A DNA stretch of 13,980 bases, taken from positions 1 through 13,980 of the forward strand of contig CAMPIF010000058.1 in NCBI GenBank assembly GCA_946886245.1. The letters are read 5' to 3'. This document shows, one piece after another, positions 1 to 6,600 of the stretch. The stretch comes from Ectopseudomonas composti (GTDB taxonomy: Bacteria; Pseudomonadota; Gammaproteobacteria; Pseudomonadales; Pseudomonadaceae). The notes under the pieces were generated by a model. It had not been told where the DNA came from. It worked only from the letters and a program-made list of their open reading frames with translations, and did not search any database. Position 1 is the stretch's first letter. Each line of letters starts with the position of its first letter. Both the position numbers and the translations under genes were made by a program.

Positions 1-1376
1 TCGAGAAGGAGTCGGAAGTCGCCCTGGTGATCGAGGAGGCGGCTGAACTCAAGGTCGCGCCGCAGATCGGTCTGCGCGTGCGCCTGTCCTCGCTGGCGTC
101 GAGCAAGTGGGCCGACACCGGCGGTGAGAAGTCCAAGTTCGGTCTGTCCGCAGCGCAGATCCTGCAGGTGGTCGAGCGCTTCCGTGCGGCCGGGCTGGAT
201 CAGGGCATCCGCCTGCTGCACTTTCACATGGGCTCGCAGATCGCCAACATCGCCGACTACCGCAAGGGCTTCCGCGAGGCCATCCGCTATTACGGCGAGC
301 TGCGGGCCATGGGCCTGCCGGTCGATCACATCGACGTCGGCGGTGGCCTCGGCGTGGACTACGACGGCACTCACTCGCGTAACGCCAGCTCGATCAACTA
401 CGACATGCAGGACTACGCCGATGCCGTGGTCGACATGCTCAAGGAATTCTGCGACCGCCAGGAAATTCCCCATCCGCACATCTTCTCCGAGAGCGGCCGG
501 GCGATGACCGCGCACCATGCCGTGCTGCTGGTGCAGGTCACCGACGTCGAGCGGCACAACGACAAGGTGCCGGAGATCGATGCCAGCGCCGAACAGCCGG
601 AAGTGCTGCAGGTGCTGATCGAGCTGCTGGAAGACAGCGACCCGGAAATGGTCGCCGAAACCTACTGGCGCGCCACCCACTACATCGAGGAAGTGGCTGC
701 GCAGTATTCGGCCGGCAAGCTGAGCCTGGCGCAGAAGGCACTGGCCGAGCAGTGCTACTTCGCCATCTGCCGGCGCTTGCACAACCAGCTCAAGGCGCGT
801 CAGCGTTCGCACCGTGCGGTGCTCGACGAGCTCAACGACAAGCTCGCCGACAAGTACATCTGCAACTTCTCGGTGTTCCAGAGCCTGCCGGACACCTGGG
901 CCATCGGCCAGATCCTGCCGATCCTGCCGCTGTCGCGCCTGGACGAGGAGCCGCTGCGTCGCGCGGTGCTGCAGGACCTGACCTGCGACTCCGACGGCAA
1001 GATCCGTCAGTACGTCGACGAGCAGTCCATCGAGACCAGCCTGCCGGTGCACGAGATTCGCGAGGGTGAGGACTATGTGCTGGGCATCTTCCTGGTCGGC
1101 GCCTACCAGGAAATCCTTGGCGACATGCACAACCTGTTCGGTGACACCGACTCGGTGAACATCTACCAGGGCGCCGATGGCAGCGTGGTGCACGCCGGCA
1201 TCGAGACCCACGACACCATCGAGGACATGCTGCGCTACGTGCACCTGTCGCCGGAAGAGCTGATGACCCACTACCGCGACAAGGTGGCCAGCGCCAAGAT
1301 CAGTACCCGCGAGCGTACGCAGTTCCTCGATGCCTTGCGTCTGGGCCTGACCCGCTCGTCCTACCTGGCTTCGTAA
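1..1376 (+). CDS. speA: Biosynthetic arginine decarboxylase, C-terminal part (5' truncated by window edge)
   Basis: PLP-dependent enzyme that converts L-arginine to agmatine and CO2, the first step of the agmatine route to putrescine. The open frame has no start in the window. It is open from base 3 (first codons read [13 protein letters not shown]) and gives 457 residues; the family is usually about 630-660 residues, so roughly the first 180 are outside. Seen: HFHMGSQ near base 219, the glycine-rich PLP-phosphate loop [12 protein letters not shown] near 334-370, the [11 protein letters not shown] segment near 487, and the catalytic-cysteine motif LTCDSDGK with Cys at 984-986. These are the marks of fold-III decarboxylases of the SpeA family. 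The C-terminus [10 protein letters not shown] is intact and ends in TAA. It converges on the DUF2214-like gene; a REP pair lies 20 bases after the stop and may help end the transcript. Family identity is very secure. Confidence 0.97.
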   Translation, partial: EKESEVALVIEEAAELKVAPQIGLRVRLSSLASSKWADTGGEKSKFGLSAAQILQVVERFRAAGLDQGIRLLHFHMGSQIANIADYRKGFREAIRYYGELRAMGLPVDHIDVGGGLGVDYDGTHSRNASSINYDMQDYADAVVDMLKEFCDRQEIPHPHIFSESGRAMTAHHAVLLVQVTDVERHNDKVPEIDASAEQPEVLQVLIELLEDSDPEMVAETYWRATHYIEEVAAQYSAGKLSLAQKALAEQCYFAICRRLHNQLKARQRSHRAVLDELNDKLADKYICNFSVFQSLPDTWAIGQILPILPLSRLDEEPLRRAVLQDLTCDSDGKIRQYVDEQSIETSLPVHEIREGEDYVLGIFLVGAYQEILGDMHNLFGDTDSVNIYQGADGSVVHAGIETHDTIEDMLRYVHLSPEELMTHYRDKVASAKISTRERTQFLDALRLGLTRSSYLAS

Positions 1377-1395
1377 GCCGCCTGCGGCAACTTCG

Positions 1396-1458
1396 GTAGC
1401 CTGGATGCAATCCGGGGATGGCGCAACGTCGGGCATCGCTCCCGGATTGCATCCGGGC
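1396..1458. repeat. Inverted REP pair downstream of speA (tail to tail)
   Basis: Two copies of one imperfect palindrome. The first, on the plus strand, is GTAG followed by CCTGGATGCAATCCGGG (1396-1416). The second, on the minus strand, has the perfect core CCCGGATGCAATCCGGG (1441-1457). They are separated by 24 bases and can also pair with each other into a long stem. Only the first copy keeps the GTAG tetranucleotide; the second has CAAG in that place. The same palindrome occurs four more times around the RAYT gene in this window. Being 20 bases after speA, the structure may stabilise the mRNA 3' end or terminate transcription; that role is inferred. Confidence 0.85.
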
Positions 1459-1472
1459 TTGTATGTTCGTCA

Positions 1473-1510
1473 GGCACTCTAAAGTGGAAGAGGTAAGCCA
1501 AAAGAGTGCC
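1473..1510. repeat. 8-bp perfect inverted repeat between convergent genes
   Basis: GGCACTCT (1473-1480) and AGAGTGCC (1503-1510) are exact reverse complements separated by 22 bases. It lies just past the stop of the minus-strand DUF2214-like gene and after the speA REP pair. A bidirectional terminator or mRNA-end hairpin is possible, but there is no clear T-tract after the stem on either strand and the loop is long. Confidence 0.4.
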
Positions 1511-1516
1511 GAGGAT

Positions 1517-1972
1517 TCAGCCGATCATCCCGTAGCCACGCGCCATCAGCGCCGCCAGCAGCGGGATCGCCAGCAACAGCAGCAGCTCGATACGGATGCT
1601 CCAGGTCACCAGGGCGACCTGCCGGGCGCTCGGCTCGGGCACCTGGCCGGCTTTCAAGGGTTTGCGCCACGTGATGAACACCACCGTGGGCAGGATCGAC
1701 AGCAGGCCGACCAGGACGAACAGCCCCAGCTTGGCGTGGAACAGGCCGTTGCCCATGTAGTAGGCGGCGCCCTTGCCGAACCACAGCACCCGCGCCACGC
1801 CGGTGGCCAGCACCAGGCCGGCGCAGATGCCGTAGGCCATGTCGGTGATCATCAGGCTGCGCGCACGGGAGCGATCCAGCGGCGCCTTGAACAGCACGTG
1901 TTCGATGCTCAGCAGAGCGAACAGGGCGAAGATCGACAGGTAGTGCAGGTAAGCGACGAATGCGGCAGCCAT
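1517..1972 (-). CDS. DUF2214-like four-helix inner-membrane protein
   Basis: A 151-residue, very hydrophobic protein of unknown function that resembles the DUF2214 family. Four membrane helices can be read at about residues 8-28, 44-65, 79-100 and 126-144. Polar residues within or next to helices are notable: His10, Glu24-His25 (SIEHVLF) and His79 (FHAKLGL). Histidines placed this way could bind haem or a metal, and the FHAKLGL stretch is faintly reminiscent of HemJ/CopD-type membrane proteins, but that is speculation. The start is supported by AAGGAAG 5 bases upstream of ATG. The gene lies 12 bases after the stop of a 35-codon small ORF and 91 bases after the MATE exporter gene, all on the same strand, so it is probably last in that transcript. 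Length matches the family as I know it. Coding call firm; family name moderately firm; function unknown. Confidence 0.85.
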   Translation of the reverse strand: MAAAFVAYLHYLSIFALFALLSIEHVLFKAPLDRSRARSLMITDMAYGICAGLVLATGVARVLWFGKGAAYYMGNGLFHAKLGLFVLVGLLSILPTVVFITWRKPLKAGQVPEPSARQVALVTWSIRIELLLLLAIPLLAALMARGYGMIG

Positions 1973-1984
1973 GCTTGCTTCCTT

Positions 1985-2092
1985 TCAATGGGCGCTTGGG
2001 GCGGGTTCACTAAGGTTGCGGCCGCCGTGCTGCAGGCGATCGAGTGCCCGCTGGCGTTCGGTTTCATTGGCGGGTAGCGGGGCGCTGAGCAT
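1985..2092 (-). CDS. Small ORF (35 aa) between MATE and DUF2214-like genes; possible GAF-protein remnant
   Basis: ATG at 2092 is preceded by AGGAGA with an 8-base gap, one of the best ribosome-binding sites in the window. The ORF begins inside the MATE coding region, overlapping it by 29 bases in another frame. It ends in TGA immediately before the AAGGAAG site of the DUF2214-like gene, 12 bases before that start. The product begins MLSAPLPANETERQRALD and ends EPAPSAH. Codons beyond the overlap are mostly of the G/C-ending kind used by neighbouring genes. The first 20 residues resemble N-termini of Pseudomonas GAF-domain sensor proteins, which often begin with a short acidic-arginine helix of the form P-x-x-E-x-E-R-x-x-A-L, but the LDTPPE motif expected next is absent. 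It may be a remnant of a deleted sensor gene, a true small protein, or a leader coupling translation of its neighbours. I do not recognise it with confidence. Confidence 0.5.
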   Translation of the reverse strand: MLSAPLPANETERQRALDRLQHGGRNLSEPAPSAH

Positions 2093-3452
2093 GGGCGATC
2101 TCTCCTGTTGCTGGGGAAGGGAACCACAGGTCGCGACGGCTCAGTTGCCAAGCATAGCCAGCCAGTACCAGACTGCGCAGCCCCATGAAGGCCAGGAATG
2201 CCAACCACAATCCGTGATTGCCCAGGCTTTGCAGCCACCAGGCCAGCGGCAACGCCAAGGCCAGGGCGATGAGCATGGCGTCGCGCATCTCGCGGGCGCG
2301 GGTAGCGCCGATGAACAGACCGTCGAGCAGGTAACTCCATACGGCCAGCAGCGGCAGCATGGCCAGATACGGCAAGAAGTTCAGGGCCAGTTCGCGCACT
2401 TCGGCGATATCTGTGAGCATGCCGACGAACCAGTGCCCGCCGAACAGGAAGAACAGGGCGAAGCCGGCGCTGGCCAGCAGCGACCAGGCACCGGCTACCA
2501 GTAGCGAACGGCGCAGCGCAGCGCGATCACGCGCGCCCAGGGCGTGGCCGCACAGGGCTTCGACGGCATGCGCCAGGCCGTCGAGGGCATAGGCGGTCAG
2601 CGTCAGGCCGTTGAGCAGCAGCGCATTGGCAGCCACTGTGGCATCGCCAAGGCGTGTGCCTTTCACGGTGATCAGGAAGAACACCAGTTGCAGCGCCAGG
2701 GTACGGATGAAGATATCGCGGTTGACCGCCAGCAACGGACGCCAGTTGCTCCAGCGTTTCAGCGCGCTGCTGTCGAGGTGGCCGGGATAGTGTGCGAGCG
2801 CACCGCGGGCCAGCCACAGGCCGAGCAGGGCGCCACTCCATTCGGCGATCACCGAGGCCCAGGCCGCACCGGCCACGCCCCATTCGAGACCGAGCACGAA
2901 CAGCAGGTCGAGCGCCACGTTGATCAGGTTGGCCGTCAGCAGGATCGCGAGCGGGCCACGGGCGCTCTGCGTGCCCAGCAGCCAGCCGATCAGGGCGTAG
3001 GTCGCCAGGCTGGCGGGCAGGCCGAGCAGGCGGATCTGGAAATACTGGCGCGCCAGTTGATCCAGCTCGGTCGAGGGCTGCATCAGGCTCAGCGCGGCGT
3101 TACTGAAGGGCAAAGCCAGCAGGCCCAGAAGCAAGGCCATGAACACGCCCAGCCCGAGCCCTTGTACCAATACCTGGCGCAGTGCGCCGCCGTCCTCGCG
3201 CCCTGCCGCCTGAGCGGCGAAGCCGGTACTGCCCATGCGCAGAAAGCCCATGGCCCAGGTCAGCAGGGTGTAGAGGCTGCCACCCACCGCCACGGCGGCC
3301 AATTGGTGGGCATACGGCAGATGGCCAACTACGGCAGTGTCGACCAGCGCCACCATGGGCACCGACAGGTTGGAGAGAATCATCGGTGCAGCCAGGGCCC
3401 AGACCTTGCGCTGGGTCGGGGCGTGGCGCCAGGCATCGAGCAGGGCGGACAT
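2064..3452 (-). CDS. dinF: MATE-family efflux transporter, DinF subfamily
   Basis: A 462-residue inner-membrane cation-coupled exporter of the multidrug and toxic compound extrusion family; substrate cannot be read from sequence. Hydrophobic helices run throughout, consistent with 12 segments in two MatE halves. The first half has PMILSNLSVPMVALVDTAVVGHL-type TM1, with Asp38 in the position of the conserved MATE acidic residue, followed by GFLRMGSTGFAAQAAG. The second half starts near RDIFIRTLALQLVFF and carries ANALLLNGLTLTAYALDGLAHA. The opening matches E. coli DinF closely as I remember it. ATG at 3452 is preferred: GGAG lies 6 bases upstream, and a perfect TATAAT is centred about 25 bases upstream. 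A GTG 33 bases further out lacks a ribosome site and would be upstream of that -10 box. Its last codons overlap a small ORF that leads to the DUF2214-like gene, suggesting an operon. The symbol refers to the subfamily; no LexA box was seen. Confidence 0.93.
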   Translation of the reverse strand: MSALLDAWRHAPTQRKVWALAAPMILSNLSVPMVALVDTAVVGHLPYAHQLAAVAVGGSLYTLLTWAMGFLRMGSTGFAAQAAGREDGGALRQVLVQGLGLGVFMALLLGLLALPFSNAALSLMQPSTELDQLARQYFQIRLLGLPASLATYALIGWLLGTQSARGPLAILLTANLINVALDLLFVLGLEWGVAGAAWASVIAEWSGALLGLWLARGALAHYPGHLDSSALKRWSNWRPLLAVNRDIFIRTLALQLVFFLITVKGTRLGDATVAANALLLNGLTLTAYALDGLAHAVEALCGHALGARDRAALRRSLLVAGAWSLLASAGFALFFLFGGHWFVGMLTDIAEVRELALNFLPYLAMLPLLAVWSYLLDGLFIGATRAREMRDAMLIALALALPLAWWLQSLGNHGLWLAFLAFMGLRSLVLAGYAWQLSRRDLWFPSPATGEIAHAQRPATRQ

Positions 3453-3474
3453 GGGCGGCTCCGGCAAAGCGCCG

Positions 3475-3480
3475 ATTATA
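3475..3480 (-). promoter_or_regulatory. -10 box TATAAT for the MATE gene
   Basis: Minus strand reads TATAAT exactly, in the divergent space between the MATE and alpha-2-macroglobulin genes. No good -35 hexamer lies 16-18 bases upstream (the best reads TGCGAC). Transcription would begin only about 16-18 bases before the MATE ATG, leaving just enough room for its GGAG site. Confidence 0.45.
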
Positions 3481-3573
3481 GGCACAGCGCTGGCGTGGTC
3501 GCACGTCGCCTCAGGAGTGTGAGTGGCTTGGCGAATTCTTCTGCAAGGCTCGTCGTTGGCAGGGCGCCTCGGC

Positions 3574-3579
3574 TATAGT
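3574..3579 (+). promoter_or_regulatory. Candidate -10 box TATAGT for the alpha-2-macroglobulin gene
   Basis: TATAGT lies 36 bases before the ATG at 3616 in an otherwise GC-rich stretch. TTGGCA at 3556-3561 resembles a -35 hexamer but is only 12 bases away, too close for a normal sigma-70 pair, so the -35 is unassigned. The divergent gap of 163 bases must hold promoters for both flanking genes. Confidence 0.35.
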
Positions 3580-3615
3580 TGTCGGCTTCTGCGCCCCCTG
3601 ATTCCGGAGCCCGCA

Positions 3616-6600
3616 ATGCCGAACAAAGGACTGCTTCTGGCCCTCGCACTCACACTGCCCCTGACCCTGCTCAGTGCCTGCGATTCTTCTGAACCCCCTG
3701 CCACGGTGACCCCCGCCGCGCCTGCCGCACAACAGCCGCAGGTGCCTGCGCCTGCGGTCGACCGCGACGCGCTGGCCAAGCGCTATGCCGGCCGCGAGCT
3801 GGAGGTGGTGGACGTTTCCGAGGTGCAACTCGACGGCGCCAGCGCGCTGTCGGTGACCTTCTCCATCCCGCTGGACCCCGACCAGTCCTTCGCCGAGCGC
3901 CTGCACCTGGTTGATAGCAAGACCGGCAAGGTCGACGGCGCCTGGGAGCTGACCGACAACATCAGCGAGTTGCGCCTGCGCCATCTGGAGCCGCAGCGCA
4001 AACTGGTGCTGACCATCGATGCCGGCCTGAAGTCGATCAATGGTGGCAAGCTCGCTGCCGAACATGTCAGTCGCTTCGAAACCCGCGACCTGCAGGCCAG
4101 CGTCGGTTTCGCCAGCCGTGGTTCGCTGCTGCCGACACGCCTGGCCGAAGGCCTGCCGGTGATTGCGCTGAATGTCGACAAGGTCAACGTCGAGTTCTTC
4201 CGCATCAAGCCCGAGGCGTTGCCGCGCTTCCTGTCCCGCTGGGGGCGTTCCAGCAACCTGGATACCTGGGAGGCGCGCGAACTGCTGCCGATGGCCGATC
4301 TGGTCTATGGCGGGCGCTTCGACCTCAATCCGGCGCGCAACACCCGCGAAACCCTGCTGCTGCCCATCGCCGGCCTGGAACCGTTCAAGCAGCCGGGCGT
4401 GTATCTGGCGGTGATGCGCGAGGCTGGCAGCTACAGCTACTCGCAACCGGCGACGCTGTTTTCCCTGAGCGATATCGGCCTGTCCGCGCATCGCTATCGC
4501 GATCGTCTCGACGTGTTCACCCAGACGCTGGAAGGTGGCAAGGCGCAGTCCGGCGTGCAGCTCGAGCTGCTCGATGGTGAGGGTGCCCTGCTCGCTGAAG
4601 GCAAGACCGATTCGGCAGGCCATGCGCAACTGCCGCTGCCGGAGAAGGCTCAGGTGCTGCTGGCCAAGCAGGACGAGCAGACCAGCCTGCTGCGCCTGAA
4701 CACGCCAGCGCTGGATCTGGCCGAGTTCGATATCACCGGCCCGAAAGCGCATGCCCTGCAGTTCTTCGTGTTCGGCCCGCGCGATCTGTATCGCCCCGGC
4801 GAGACCGTGCTACTCAACGGTCTGCTGCGCGATGCCGACGGCAGCCCGGTCACCGCTCAGCCGGTCAGTGTCGAAGTGCGTCGCCCGGATGAGCAGATCA
4901 GCCGCAAGTTCGTCTGGAACGCCGGCGATGACGGCCTCTATCAGTATCAACTGCCGCTCGCCGAAGAGGCGCCGACCGGGCGCTGGCAGTTGCTGCTGGA
5001 CCTCGGCGACGGCAACCCGCAGCTCTACGAATTTCTCGTCGAGGACTTCCTCCCCGAGCGCCTGGCCCTGGAACTCGAGGGCCAGGAGCAGCCCTACGCG
5101 CCGGGCGACAGCGCCGAGTTCGCGGTGACCGGGCGTTACCTCTACGGTGCCCCGGCCGCGGGCAATCGTCTGAGCGGGCAGCTCTACGTGCGGCCGCTGC
5201 GTGAAGCGGTGGCCGGCCTGCCGGGCTATCAGTTCGGCGACATCACCGAGGCCGACCTGAGTCAGGACCAGGAACTCGACGAGCAGAATCTGGATGACCA
5301 GGGCCGCGCCGTGTTGCGCCCGGAAAATCGCTGGAGCGACGCCAGGTCGCCGCTGCGCCTGATCCTCCAGGCCAGCCTGCAGGAGTCCGGTGGTCGTCCG
5401 ATCACCCGGCGTATCATCCAGCCGGTATGGCCGGCCGAGCGTCTGCCAGGTCTGCGCGGGCTGTTCGAGGGCGAAGAGGTCGATGCCGACAGCCTGGCCG
5501 AATTCGAAATCCTGGTGGCCGACGCCGCCGGCAACAAGCTGGCGGCCGACAACCTCAATGTGCGTCTGGTGCGTGAGCGCCGCGACTACTTCTGGAGCTT
5601 CTCCGACGGTGAGGGCTGGCGCCACAACTACAACGAGAAGTTCCTCACCCTCAGCGACGAGCCGCTGAAGATCACCGCTGGCGGCACCGCCAAGGTCAGT
5701 TTCCCCGTGGAGTGGGGCCCGTACCGGGTCGAGGTGGTGGACAACCAGACCGGCCTGGTCAGCAGCCTGCGTTTCTGGGCCGGCTACCGCTGGCAGGACA
5801 ACGCCGACGGCGGCGCGGTGCGCCCGGATCAGGTCAAGCTGGCGCTGGACAAGCCAGCCTACGCCGCAGGCGATGTGGCCAAGATCACCGTCACCCCGCC
5901 GGCTGCCGGCAACGGCTACCTGCTGGTCGAGTCCAGCGAGGGGCCGCTGTGGTGGCAGGAGATCAGCGTGCCGGCAGGCGGCAAGACCTTCGAGCTGCCC
6001 ATCGACCAGAAATGGGCGCGCCATGACCTCTATCTCAGTGCCCTGGTGATTCGCCCCGGCGAGCGCAAGGCGCAGGTCACGCCGAAGCGTGCCGTTGGCC
6101 TGCTGCACCTGCCGCTGGAGCGCGCCCCGCGCAAGCTGGCGCTGAGCCTGGAAGCCCCGGAAAAGATGCGTCCGAAGCAGCCGCTGACGGTCAAGGTCAG
6201 CGCACGCAACGCCGACGGCAGCATTCCCGAGAAGGTGCATGTGCTGGTCGCTGCGGTCGATGTGGGCATTCTCAACATCACCAGCTACGCCACGCCCGAT
6301 CCTTTCGCCAATTTCTTCGGGCGCAAGGCCTATGGTGCCGACCAGCTGGATATCTACGGTCAGCTGATCGAGGCCCAGGGGCGCGTTGCCAGCCTGGCCT
6401 TCGGCGGTGACGCCGGCCTCGCCGCCGGTGGCAAACGCCCGGATACCAGCGTGCTGATCGTCGCGCTGCAGAGTGATGCACTGAAGCTGAACGACAAGGG
6501 CGAGGGCGAAGTCAGCCTGGACATTCCTGATTTCAACGGCGAACTGCGCCTGATGGCGCAGGCCTGGACGGACCAGCGCTTCGGCATGGCCGAGGCCAAG

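Noticed and set aside
1418..2077. 219-codon plus-strand open frame over the REP pair and the DUF2214-like gene
   Set aside because: Gln/His-rich shadow starting inside a repeat; no ribosome site.
3453..3485. GTG start 11 codons upstream for the MATE gene
   Set aside because: No Shine-Dalgarno, and it lies upstream of the perfect TATAAT that probably drives the gene.
3556..3573. Sigma-54-like TTGGCA before yfhM
   Set aside because: No GC doublet at the required 10-base distance, so it does not fit -24/-12 geometry.
2544..3578. 344-codon plus-strand open frame opposite the MATE gene
   Set aside because: Gln/Gly/Arg-rich shadow; the minus strand encodes clear membrane helices of a MATE protein.
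3523..3615. Upstream in-frame extension of yfhM
   Set aside because: It would bury the lipoprotein signal behind 31 residues and cross the candidate -10 box; ATG 3616 has a ribosome site and a textbook lipobox.
4810..6240. 476-codon minus-strand open frame opposite yfhM
   Set aside because: Same shadow pattern of third-position GC bias; no domain recognised.
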